From Oscillospiraceae bacterium (GTDB taxonomy: Bacteria; Bacillota; Clostridia; Oscillospirales; CAG-272): a stretch of 59,282 bases of DNA. The notes under the pieces are model-generated. The model worked only from the letters and a program-made list of their open reading frames with translations, ran no database searches and was not told the DNA's origin. Position numbers and translations under genes: made by a program. Positions 52,508 to 59,282 of the stretch are shown here, piece after piece (positions within the stretch are counted from its first letter, which is position 1; each line of letters opens with the position of its first letter). The stretch is taken from contig SVTG01000010.1 in NCBI GenBank assembly GCA_015063895.1, positions 1 to 59,282 on the forward strand, given 5' to 3'.

Positions 52508-52925
52508 TAAAAACAAAAAAGGAACAGCAGATAGCGTGATACTCCAAACGGAGTATCACGCAATGAATTGCAACCTTGCGGTTGCATGAATTGAAAGCCG
52601 TGCTTTCGTGAATTGCCTGCGGCATGAATTGTGCCTTGCGGCACATTGGTTGCAATTCAATTCATGTGAGCGACGAATTGCGTGGCAATTCCGCGAGCAA
52701 TTCATGGCAAGGCCAATTCATGATGCGTCAGCATCAATTCATCCATAAAACAAACAGAGCAAGAATAGAAGGATTTTCTCCTTGTACTCTTGCTCTGTTT
52801 CTGTTTGTAAAGGGGTTTGGGCTTAGCCCGATTGCATTTGACCAGTCAAATGCGATGCTTGCACTTTTGTCAAGCTGCAAATTCTCCGCTAAGAGGCTCA
52901 CCCTATGCTGTTCCTTTTTTTTGCG
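52508..52925. repeat. Hairpin-rich element inserted between the arms of a terminator
   Basis: AAAAAAGGAACAGCA (52508-52522) and TGCTGTTCCTTTTTT (52904-52919) are perfect inverted arms, like the intact terminators at 12588 and 54290. About 380 bp stand between. First comes GTGATACTCC/GGAGTATCAC, then a chain of small hairpins separated by AATTCAT or ATGAATT (52560-52745), then a long palindrome ACAAACAGAGCAAGA/TCTTGCTCTGTTTCTG (52748-52808) and GCATTTGACC/GTCAAATGC. No gene. Confidence 0.75.
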
Positions 52926-52960
52926 TGAAAATTGCTTTGAGCGTTATGGCTCCCGTGCGG

Positions 52961-53191
52961 CTAGACGTCATCGGGGTGTATAGGAGCCTCGTCCTTCACG
53001 TACTCCATAACGTCATTGATTGAGCACTCCAGTGCCGCACAAATGCGGTCTAAAATATAGCTGTCATAACGGACAACGCGATTTTTATAATAACGGTCTA
53101 TGGTTTGAAATTTAACCTCGGTTCTCTTGGCTAATTCGTACCGTGTGATGCCGCATGCTTTCAAATATTTATCTATTGTCAATCTTACCAT
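52961..53191 (-). CDS. Small XRE/Cro-type HTH regulator
   Basis: 76 residues: VRLTIDKYLKACGITRYELA, KRTEVKFQTIDRYYKN and ILDRICAALECSINDVMEYV form a complete Cro/C1-type HTH with a short tail. AAGGGAGGG precedes the ATG at 53191 by 6 bp. It is divergent from the SLOG gene, with the shared control region carrying repeated GGTATATAC sites that it probably binds. No toxin motif is visible in either gene. Confidence 0.85.
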   Translation of the reverse strand: MVRLTIDKYLKACGITRYELAKRTEVKFQTIDRYYKNRVVRYDSYILDRICAALECSINDVMEYVKDEAPIHPDDV

Positions 53192-53222
53192 AGCTATCCC
53201 TCCCTTGATATGTATTCTATCG

Positions 53223-53279
53223 GATATATACCTAGTTGACAATTTCTCCATTTAGGTATATACTTATATAGGTATATAC
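53223..53279 (+). promoter_or_regulatory. Divergent control region with GGTATATAC operators
   Basis: GATATATACC (53223-53232, inverted), TTAGGTATATAC (53252-53263) and ATAGGTATATAC (53268-53279). The rightward promoter TTGACA (53236-53241), 17 bp, TATACT (53259-53264) overlaps the middle site, so a bound regulator would block it. Confidence 0.75.
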
Positions 53280-53300
53280 GAGAAGGGAAGGTATTATGTT

Positions 53301-53642
53301 ATGAAATTGTTGATCGTTGGATCAAGGAGCATAAAGGATTTTGATCTGTGGCCATATATTTCTGCGGACGTTGATACGGTGATCAGCGGCGGTGCGGTGG
53401 GGATTGACAGCGTTGCCGAACGATATGCGGATTCGCATGGCCTATCCAAATATATCTTGCGACCGCGATATGATCTTTACGGGCGGGCGGCGCCTCTTAA
53501 GAGAAATGAGCAAATGGTTGATATGGCCGATGCTGTGCTTGTGATATGGGACGGTAGATCTAAGGGAGCACAATATACCTTGAAATATGCTCAAAAAATG
53601 CATAAGCCGTTTGTGGTTGTCACTCCTTTTTCAAAAAAATAA
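53301..53642 (+). CDS. SLOG-fold nucleotide-binding protein (DUF2493/YpsA_SMF type)
   Basis: 113 residues. MKLLIVGSRSIKDFDLWPYI opens it, VDTVISGGAVGIDSVAERYA is the SLOG glycine-rich nucleotide loop, and ADAVLVIWDGRSKGAQYTLK with KPFVVVTPF completes the Rossmann-like fold. Relatives bind nucleotides or nucleotide signals; several SLOG proteins serve as sensors in phage-defence or conflict systems, but this single-domain form has no known effector. It is controlled by the divergent HTH. Confidence 0.85.
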   Translation: MKLLIVGSRSIKDFDLWPYISADVDTVISGGAVGIDSVAERYADSHGLSKYILRPRYDLYGRAAPLKRNEQMVDMADAVLVIWDGRSKGAQYTLKYAQKMHKPFVVVTPFSKK

Positions 53643-53647
53643 TAAAA

Positions 53648-54100
53648 ATGCGGGGGGTATTTCAGTTTCGGGCATAGCCCTGATCCAAAGAATGCGTAAC
53701 GCTCTCTTTGTGGCAAAATCGCAAATCGATTTTGTTGGTATTACATGCCTAGCCGCACGGGAGTCGAACCCACAAGCCCTGCGGCAATAAATTTTCGCGT
53801 CTTTTGACGCGTCAAGGCTTGAAAAGTCCGCACTTGTCTGCACCTTGCCACGGCAAAATCCATCAAAAATTGATTTGCCGCAGGGTGCCTTTGGCAGTCC
53901 CACAGGAATAGATTTTTTGCAAGACAAGTTGAGTTTTTTGAGAAATATACAGATATTTAAGAAAAACTCAATGAAGTATTGCGGAAAATATATCCTGTCG
54001 GACCTTATGTGTTCGATTCCCGTGCGGCTACGCACAAGTGCGCTAAAGATTGGCCTACCAGCTATGCAACTGTTACCTGCTACCCGTAAACGGACTTGCT
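53648..54100. repeat. Inverted copy of the 3195-3390 repeat, interrupted by a 275-bp segment
   Basis: 53648-53749 matches 3390 back to about 3265, and 54028-54095 matches 3261 back to about 3195. The junction in the left copy is GTGCGTAGCC-ATGTAATACC; here the two halves are separated by 53750-54027. Confidence 0.75.
53750..54030. mobile_element. Nested element with tRNA-T-arm-like terminal inverted repeats
   Basis: AGCCGCACGGGAGTCGAACC at 53752 and its inverted partner ending GATTCCCGTGCGGCT at 54028 agree at about 19 of 22 positions. Each end looks like the T-arm and acceptor 3' side of a tRNA (GGTTCGACTCCC + GTGCGGCT) pointing outward. The inside has hairpins (GACGCGTC; TTGCAAG) and no ORF of note. 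No complete tRNA can be folded. Confidence 0.5.
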
Positions 54101-54103
54101 GTC

Positions 54104-54232
54104 TTGAAGCCTCCCTTGTGTAAAGGGAGGTGGCACGGCTTGCCGTGGCGGAGGGATTGTAAAAAGCGATAATCTACACAAAACAATCCCTCAGTCAGCT
54201 TCGCTGACAGCTCCCTTTACACAAGGGAGCCT
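54104..54232. repeat. Large palindromic clostridial repeat
   Basis: CTCCCTTGTGTAAAGGGAGG with GGAGGGATTG pairs with CAATCCCTCAG and AGCTCCCTTTACACAAGGGAG across a 30-bp centre. Related half copies are at 10408-10460, 2995-3050 and 59208-59232. Confidence 0.85.
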
Positions 54233-54289
54233 TTTACACAAGAACACTCTGCGCTTACTCTTTGTGTGCTTTCTGCTCATCGGCATAGC

Positions 54290-54321
54290 AAAAAAGGAAC
54301 AGCGGCTGCTGTTCCTTTTTT
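54290..54321. terminator. Bidirectional terminator hairpin
   Basis: AAAAAAGGAACAGC/GCTGTTCCTTTTTT. It follows the leftward AraC gene. Sequence relative of those at 12588 and 52508/52904. Confidence 0.85.
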
Positions 54322-54401
54322 ACGTAGCTAAAATATGCGCGTGCCTCGGAGGGGATCGTATGCCTCACAGGCACGGGGGAATATGCGCCGCGGTGCGGCT
54401 T

Positions 54402-55157
54402 TTATGATGACAGATCTCCAAGGACCGTTTTTTTGTAGGCAGTGGGGGTGTAGCCTGTGCGCTTTTTGAAGACGCGCGAAAAATAATTGCTATCCTCAAA
54501 GCCCGTCAGGCGCGCGATCTCGGAAAGGGTGTTCGTGCCCTCAATGAGAAGGCGCTTGGCGGCGTTCACACGCTGGGTCAGCAGATAGTCAATGATCGAC
54601 ACCCCCATATCCTTTTTAAAGACCGTATCGCAGTAAACGGGGGAAAAATAGGTCAATTTTCCGATATCGCCAAGGGTGATCCTTTCTGCGAAATGCTTGC
54701 CGATATAGCGCACGATCTTGGCCGTGAGCGGGCGCACCTTTTCACGGCTGTTGTCGCCCTCCAGCACCAGCAGCATGGCGGCCAGCAAATGCGCCGCCGC
54801 TTTTTCGTTTCCCAAGGGGTCGTGCCTGACGATCTCGTCGCACGCGGCGATGATCAGCTTGATCTCGTTGCGCGCGGCGCCGCGCATCACCGTGGGTAGG
54901 GAGGGGGGCGCTTCGGTGTAAAAGTTAAAGCTGATATAATCCACGCGCTCGGTGCCCGCCTCGCGTGCGCGCAGCGTGCCCTTGCCGAGCAGCAGCACGT
55001 CACCTGCCGAAAGTGAAAGGGGCGTGCCGTCAATACGGTATTGCAGCGTGCCCTCCAGCACGACCGTGAGATCGCAGTAGCCGATCACGTTTTCGTGAAT
55101 GATGGGGGCGGGCGCGCCGTGATTGTGCCTGACATAAAATAAGGAAAGATCACTCAT
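54402..55157 (-). CDS. AraC-family transcriptional regulator
   Basis: 251 residues: a cupin-type sensor domain (GYCDLTVVLEGTLQYRIDGT, LSLSAGDVLLLGKGTLRARE) and two C-terminal HTHs (ITLGDIGKLTYFSPVYCDTV; LSEIARLTGFEDSNYFSRVF followed by KKRTGYTPTAYKK). It is divergent from the four-gene carbohydrate operon starting at 55272 and likely activates it. AAAAGGA precedes the ATG at some distance, so translation may be weak. Confidence 0.92.
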   Translation of the reverse strand: MSDLSLFYVRHNHGAPAPIIHENVIGYCDLTVVLEGTLQYRIDGTPLSLSAGDVLLLGKGTLRAREAGTERVDYISFNFYTEAPPSLPTVMRGAARNEIKLIIAACDEIVRHDPLGNEKAAAHLLAAMLLVLEGDNSREKVRPLTAKIVRYIGKHFAERITLGDIGKLTYFSPVYCDTVFKKDMGVSIIDYLLTQRVNAAKRLLIEGTNTLSEIARLTGFEDSNYFSRVFKKRTGYTPTAYKKTVLGDLSS

Positions 55158-55271
55158 GTTAAAATAATCCTTTTTTGATGCTCAAAAATAAAGATTTTGC
55201 TATAAATGGATATAAAATTGTGCTAAAATGAGAATAGCATAAAAAAGCTCTGCTGTCAAGGGGGAATGGCA

Positions 55272-56144
55272 ATGATCCGACTTTGTGCCTTCGCAGACGA
55301 GGCGGGAGAGGCGCTGGATACACAGATCGCAGCGCTGCAAAACAATCATATTTCTTTGATCGAGGTGCGCGGCGTCAACGGCAAAAACGTGGCCGATCTT
55401 ACCGACGATGAGGCCCGTGCCGCCTATCGGGCGCTGCGTGCGGCCGATATTACCGTGTGGTCGGTGGGCTCGCCGCTCGGCAAGGTGCCGCTTCAAGAGG
55501 CACAGGCGCATCTGGATCGGGTGCGCCGCGTTTGCGAGATCGCCCGCTTACTGCACGCCGAGCGCGTGCGCGTGTTCAGCTTTTTTGAGAGTGAGGGCAG
55601 GGGGGCCGAGGTAAAGTCCTATCTTGCGCGCATGTGCGAGATCGCGGGTGAGCACGGCGTCGTGTTCTGCCACGAAAATGAAAAGGAGATCTACGGCGAT
55701 ACGCTCCCCCACGTTTTGGAGCTGGTGCAGGCCGAGATCAAGGGGCTGCAATTTGTCTTTGACCCTGCCAACTACGTGCAGTGCGGCGTGGATACGGCGG
55801 CGGCGCTGGAGGCGCTGTTTGATCAGAGCGCGTATTTTCATATCAAGGACGTGATCGCGGCAACGGGGCAGCTGGTGCCTGCGGGGTGCGGTGACGGGTC
55901 TGTGCCCAAAATGATCGAGATGATCGCCGCATCGGGGCGCGATGCGGTCCTCACGCTTGAGCCGCACCTGAAGGTGTTTGCGGGCTACGGTGAGATCGAC
56001 AACACCGAAATGCAGACCAAATACGCATACAAGACCAATGAGGAAAGCTTTGCCGCGGCCGCCGACGCCTTAAAGGCGCTGCTGGTGGCGTGCGGTTATT
56101 CCGAGATCAAAAAGGAGGGTGCATGGATATGGAAAAAGGCATGA
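55272..56144 (+). CDS. Sugar phosphate isomerase/epimerase-like TIM-barrel protein
   Basis: 290 residues starting MIRLCAFADEAGEALDTQIA; AAGGGGG about 7 bp upstream favours 55272 over the ATG at 55266. Barrel motifs with metal ligands: HISLIEVRGVNGKNVADLTD, VFCHENEKEIYGDTLPHVLE, LQFVFDPANYVQCG, YFHIKDVIAATGQLVPAGCG and VLTLEPHLKVF. The family covers isomerases, epimerases and keto-sugar lyases. Its end overlaps the next gene by 22 bp, so translation is coupled. Confidence 0.9.
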   Translation: MIRLCAFADEAGEALDTQIAALQNNHISLIEVRGVNGKNVADLTDDEARAAYRALRAADITVWSVGSPLGKVPLQEAQAHLDRVRRVCEIARLLHAERVRVFSFFESEGRGAEVKSYLARMCEIAGEHGVVFCHENEKEIYGDTLPHVLELVQAEIKGLQFVFDPANYVQCGVDTAAALEALFDQSAYFHIKDVIAATGQLVPAGCGDGSVPKMIEMIAASGRDAVLTLEPHLKVFAGYGEIDNTEMQTKYAYKTNEESFAAAADALKALLVACGYSEIKKEGAWIWKKA

Positions 56145-56920
56145 GGTGTGGTCTTAATCTTTTTTCACTGCGCAAGCAGATCGATACCAAGGAGAAGTTT
56201 TTGGCAACCGCCAAGGCCTTAAAGGAAATGGGCTACGATTATCTGCAATATTCGGGCGGCCCGTGGGAGCCAAACACCGTGAAGGAGGTCAGTGAGGCAG
56301 TGGGGCTGCCCGTGGTGCTCACGCACGTGAAGCTTGATAGGATGCTAAACGATCCCGAAAAGCTGGTGGCGGAGCACAAGCTCTTCGGGTGCGAAAACGT
56401 GGGGCTCGGTGCCTTTGATTTCCGCGGTGCCGATGAGGCAACGCGGCGTGAGGGTATTGCCAAGATCGGCCGGGCGGCAGAAAAGATCTCCAAGGCAGGC
56501 GCAAATTTCTTTTACCACAACCACAACTTTGAGTTTGTGAAGATGGAAAGCGGCAAGACCGTGTTTGACACGATCGTCACGGAGTGCCCCGCGGTGAATT
56601 TTATTCTGGATACCTTCTGGCTGCAATCGGGCGGCGTGTCGATCATTGAGTATATCGAAAAGCTGAAGGGGCGCATCGGGTGCGTACACCTGAAGGACTT
56701 TTTGCCCTTCTTTGTCAAGAACGAGGAAACGGGCAAGTACGAATCCAAGCCGAAATTCGCCCCCGTGGGTGACGGTAATATCAACTGGCACAGCGTGATC
56801 CCCGCCTTCGTGGAGGCAGGGGCACAGTATTTCCTTGTTGAGCAGGACGACGCAACCGACTATGAGGAGCCGCTCTCTCAGGTGGCGCGCAGCATACAAT
56901 ATCTAAAGGAGAATTTTTAA
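56123..56920 (+). CDS. Sugar phosphate isomerase/epimerase-like TIM-barrel protein, second copy type
   Basis: 265 residues. MRCGLNLFSLRKQIDTKEKF, YDYLQYSGGPWEPNTVKEVS, FFYHNHNFEFVKMESGKTVF, PAVNFILDTFWLQSGGVSII, IGCVHLKDFLPFF and FAPVGDGNINWHSVIPAFVE show the AP_endonuc_2 fold with the usual Glu/Asp/His metal set. It is not a recent duplicate of the gene before it. AAAGGAGGG lies 3 bp before the ATG at 56123. It may act on the product of the Gfo/Idh enzymes. Confidence 0.91.
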   Translation: MDMEKGMRCGLNLFSLRKQIDTKEKFLATAKALKEMGYDYLQYSGGPWEPNTVKEVSEAVGLPVVLTHVKLDRMLNDPEKLVAEHKLFGCENVGLGAFDFRGADEATRREGIAKIGRAAEKISKAGANFFYHNHNFEFVKMESGKTVFDTIVTECPAVNFILDTFWLQSGGVSIIEYIEKLKGRIGCVHLKDFLPFFVKNEETGKYESKPKFAPVGDGNINWHSVIPAFVEAGAQYFLVEQDDATDYEEPLSQVARSIQYLKENF

Positions 56921-56921
56921 C

Positions 56922-58052
56922 ATGAAAAAGGTAAGATTTGGTATTATCGGTGTCGGTAATCAAGGCAGAAAGTACATTACGCGGATCTTTAACGAAGGGC
57001 AGGTCGAGAACGGCGAGGTCGTGGCGATCTGCGATATCGACCAAAAGGCGATCGACCGCGTGGTAGAGGAGGCCGACTTCAAGGGTGCTGTCTTTACCGA
57101 TTATAAGGAGATGATCGACAGCGGCACGGTAGATGCCGTGATGATCGAGGTGCCCCATTACAGCCACCCCGAAATGACGATCTATGCCCTGACGCACGGC
57201 GTGCACGTGCTGTGCGAAAAGCCTGCGGGCGTTTACACCAAGCAGGTCAAGGAAATGAACGAGGTTGCGAAAAAATCCGACAAGCTCTTCGGGCTGATGT
57301 TCAATCAGCGCACCAACTGCCTTTACCGTAAAATGCGCGAGATGATCGCGGCAGGCGAGATCGGCGAGGTCAGACGCGTCAACTGGATCATCACCAGCTG
57401 GTTCCGCTCCGAGTTTTATTATAACGCTTGCGACTGGCGTGCCACCTGGGCAGGCGAGGGCGGCGGCGTGCTGCTCAATCAGTGCCCCCACCAGCTTGAC
57501 CTGGTGCAATGGGTCGTCGGCATGATGCCGAAAAAGATCCATTCCTTCTGTGGCTTTGGCAAGGGGCACGACATTGAGGTGGAGGACGAGGTCACGGCGT
57601 ATTTTGAATATGCCAACGGCGCCACGGGCGTGTTTGTGACCACCACCTGCGAGGCGGGCGGCACCAACCGTTTTGAGGTTGTTGGCAACAACGGTAAGCT
57701 GGTAGCAGAGAACGATACCCTTACGTTCACCAAGCTGGCAGAGGGCTCTCGCGAGTTCTCAAAAACCACCGACAAGCAGTTCGGCGAGCCCGAGAAGACG
57801 GTCATGGAGGTCGAAACCGACGGCAAAAACGACCAGCACAAGGGGATCATTAACAACTTTGCCAACGCCGTGCTGGGGCTGGAGCCGCTTTACGTGGACG
57901 GCACCGAGGGCCTCAACGGTGTTGAAATTATGGACGGTATTCTGCTGTCCTCCTTCCTTGGTCGCGCCGTAGAGGTGCCGATCGACGACGAGCTTTATTA
58001 CAGTGAGCTGAAAAAGCGCATTGCCACCGGCAAGCCCAAGGGAGGGGCCTGA
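56922..58052 (+). CDS. Gfo/Idh/MocA-family oxidoreductase
   Basis: 376 residues. VRFGIIGVGNQGRKYITRIF (NAD motif), VPHYSHPEMTIYALTHGVHV with LCEKPAGVYTKQVKEMN (catalytic Lys), NQRTNCLYRKMREMIAAGEIG and GVLLNQCPHQLDLVQWVVGM (active-site His). The fold and length agree with glycoside 3-dehydrogenases and inositol-type dehydrogenases; substrate not certain. CTAAAGGAG precedes the ATG. Confidence 0.94.
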   Translation: MKKVRFGIIGVGNQGRKYITRIFNEGQVENGEVVAICDIDQKAIDRVVEEADFKGAVFTDYKEMIDSGTVDAVMIEVPHYSHPEMTIYALTHGVHVLCEKPAGVYTKQVKEMNEVAKKSDKLFGLMFNQRTNCLYRKMREMIAAGEIGEVRRVNWIITSWFRSEFYYNACDWRATWAGEGGGVLLNQCPHQLDLVQWVVGMMPKKIHSFCGFGKGHDIEVEDEVTAYFEYANGATGVFVTTTCEAGGTNRFEVVGNNGKLVAENDTLTFTKLAEGSREFSKTTDKQFGEPEKTVMEVETDGKNDQHKGIINNFANAVLGLEPLYVDGTEGLNGVEIMDGILLSSFLGRAVEVPIDDELYYSELKKRIATGKPKGGA

Positions 58053-58056
58053 GGCC

Positions 58057-59031
58057 ATGCGGATCGTCATTGTCGGTATGGGCGTGATCGGCCGTGTGCA
58101 TTTGAAATCACTTTGCGCGCTCGGCACACCTCCCGTGGCGGTTTGCGACGTGGACGTTGAAAAGGCACGGGCGGCGCTCCTTGAGGCGGGGCTGGATCTG
58201 CCCGTGTACGGGGATTATCAGGCGGTGCTGTGCGATCTTGCGCCCGACGCCGTACATATCTGCACGCCGCATTACTGCCACGCCGATATGGTGGTGGCGG
58301 CGCTTGAAAAAAACGTGCACGTGCTTTGCGAAAAGCCGCTTGCAATCAGTGAGCAAGGGCTTTCGCGCGTGCTGGCTGCCGAGGCGAGCAGCACGGCGCA
58401 GCTTGGCGTTTGCCAGCAAAACCGTTATAATGCCGCCACGCTCTTTTTTAAGGATTATATCAAGGATAAGCCCGTGCTGGCCGCACACGGGTCCGTCGTG
58501 TGGCATCGCTCGCGGGACTATTATCGGTCGGGTGCGTGGCGCGGCAAGTGGAAGACCGAGGGCGGCGGCGTGATGATCAATCAGGCGCTGCACACCCTTG
58601 ACCTTTGCCAGTGGCTGCTGGGCACCCCCACGGCTGTCACGGGGCAGATCGCCACGATGGCGCTTGGTGACACCGTTGAGGTGGAGGATACGGTCATGGC
58701 GCACTTTGAGGGGCCTGTGCCCTTCAGCTTTTTCGCTACCGTAGGGGCAACGGCCAGTATGTCAGCCACCGTGAGCGTAAAATTAGAGCAGGGGGAGCTG
58801 TGCCTGTGGCCGCATCGCGTGACCCTCAACGGTCAGGCGCTTTTTGAGGAGCCGCAGACCGTGGTGATGGGCAAGCCCTGCTACGGTATCGGGCACGTGG
58901 CGCTGATGCGGGATTTTTATGCCGCCATCGGGGAAAAGCGTCCCTTTGCCGTCAACGGCGCCACCGCCGCCACCGTGATCCGCCTCATTTTGGCGCTTTA
59001 CAGGAGCCACGGCGCGCGCGTTGTGATCTGA
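58057..59031 (+). CDS. Gfo/Idh/MocA-family oxidoreductase, second
   Basis: 324 residues starting MRIVIVGMGVIGRVHLKSLC. VHICTPHYCHADMVVAALEK, VHVLCEKPLAISEQGLSRVL, QNRYNAATLFFKDYI and GGVMINQALHTLDLCQWLLG carry the same active-site set as the gene before it. GGGAGGGGCC precedes the ATG at 58057, 4 bp after the previous stop. Having two such oxidoreductases fits a pathway that oxidises and later re-reduces one sugar position with shared NAD(P). A terminator follows. Confidence 0.93.
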   Translation: MRIVIVGMGVIGRVHLKSLCALGTPPVAVCDVDVEKARAALLEAGLDLPVYGDYQAVLCDLAPDAVHICTPHYCHADMVVAALEKNVHVLCEKPLAISEQGLSRVLAAEASSTAQLGVCQQNRYNAATLFFKDYIKDKPVLAAHGSVVWHRSRDYYRSGAWRGKWKTEGGGVMINQALHTLDLCQWLLGTPTAVTGQIATMALGDTVEVEDTVMAHFEGPVPFSFFATVGATASMSATVSVKLEQGELCLWPHRVTLNGQALFEEPQTVVMGKPCYGIGHVALMRDFYAAIGEKRPFAVNGATAATVIRLILALYRSHGARVVI

Positions 59032-59061
59032 GTGCTTTTGTAAAAGAGATTTTTAAAAAGG

Positions 59062-59097
59062 AAAACCGCGCGATGCCGTTTGGCGTCGCGCGGTTTT
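59062..59097 (+). terminator. Intrinsic terminator of the carbohydrate operon
   Basis: AAAACCGCGCGATGCC/GGCGTCGCGCGGTTTTA, near-perfect stem. Confidence 0.88.
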
Positions 59098-59099
59098 AT

Positions 59100-59282
59100 T
59101 GTAACAGAAAACCACGCGATATGTCGCCTCACGCTTCGCGTGGTTTAAAAGAGGTTATTGCCGGTGAGGAGAAGCAAACAAGGGGTAGAGGCAGGATGTG
59201 TTTTGTGAAAGGCTCCCTCCAGGGAGCGAAAGAAACCTTTGGTTTCTTTCTAAAGAACGCATAGCGTTCTTTGTGGAGCATG
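59100..59282. repeat. Intergenic repeat tract at the window end
   Basis: ACCACGCGATATGT/ACGCTTCGCGTGGT forms a second hairpin, then AAGGCTCCCTCCAGGGAGC at 59208-59232 and AAAGAACGCATAGCGTTCTTT. No gene can be supported. Confidence 0.55.

Noticed and set aside
53752-54028. A tRNA gene with a very long intron
   Set aside because: Both ends carry the 3' side of a tRNA pointing outward; there is no D-arm or anticodon arm, so no cloverleaf can form.
59073-59264. Short open frame at the window end
   Set aside because: It is composed of a terminator and dispersed hairpin repeats.

Overview
The window reads as chromosomal DNA of an anaerobic gut-type member of the Bacillota, class Clostridia (probably an Oscillospirales/Ruminococcaceae-like lineage; the exact family is inference). 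Grounds: ribosomal protein L27 carries the Firmicute N-terminal extension and is preceded by the Prp protease that removes it. A rubredoxin-type flavoprotein and an indolepyruvate:ferredoxin oxidoreductase point to anaerobic metabolism. Ribosome binding sites are strong GGAGG-type. The intergenic spaces hold hairpin repeats of the kind seen in clostridial gut genomes. All functional calls rest on reading the sequence; no database search was possible.

Layout. 0-3 kb: an SDR reductase with a flavin-reductase/tandem-rubredoxin protein, then a divergent glycerate kinase. 3.4-7 kb: two lipoproteins (Ig-like; BspA-type leucine-rich repeats). 7.2-10.4 kb: an AT-rich graveyard of RHS/YD-repeat fragments, small membrane proteins of the immunity type, a toxin-like remnant and a YcxB-like gene split at a dnaX-type slippery heptamer. 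It is bordered by tRNA-Arg(CCT), whose 3' end is repeated about 200 bp away. 10.9-14.5 kb: VanZ-like protein, rplU-prp-rpmA with its L21 leader, and two transporters. 14.6-20.4 kb: an aryl-2-oxoacid oxidation operon (AMP ligase, iorA, iorB, paaK-like ligase, ACT protein). 20.5-24.6 kb: an AraC regulator divergent from a dehydrogenase / Gfo-Idh / GH99-like operon, with a clear direct-repeat operator. 25-30 kb: tRNA-Ser(GGA), a fused ABC transporter, a TIM-barrel isomerase and ribF.

30.6-36.6 kb: three tightly coupled genes (TerB_N/TerB_C protein, BrxD-like DUF2791 P-loop ATPase, Lhr/BrxHI-like helicase). They look like a stand-alone defence-type module, because no BREX core genes are nearby. 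Directly downstream, 36.6-38.1 kb is a REP-type palindromic repeat array of about 125 bp period around a RAYT transposase that carries two copies of the palindrome inside its own reading frame.

38-49 kb: small membrane protein, nrdR, enolase, and the run rlmB / catalytically degenerate P-type-ATPase-like protein / TIGR03960 radical SAM / TIGR03936 / SASA esterase. 49-54 kb: a phage-replication-like orphan with 54-bp repeats, a pseudouridine synthase fused to a CYTH domain, a LexA-like S24 repressor with three operator-like sites, a divergent HTH/SLOG pair with its own operators, and several nested non-coding repeat elements. 54.4-59 kb: a second AraC-controlled carbohydrate operon (two TIM-barrel isomerases and two Gfo/Idh/MocA oxidoreductases), possibly a 3-keto-glycoside pathway.
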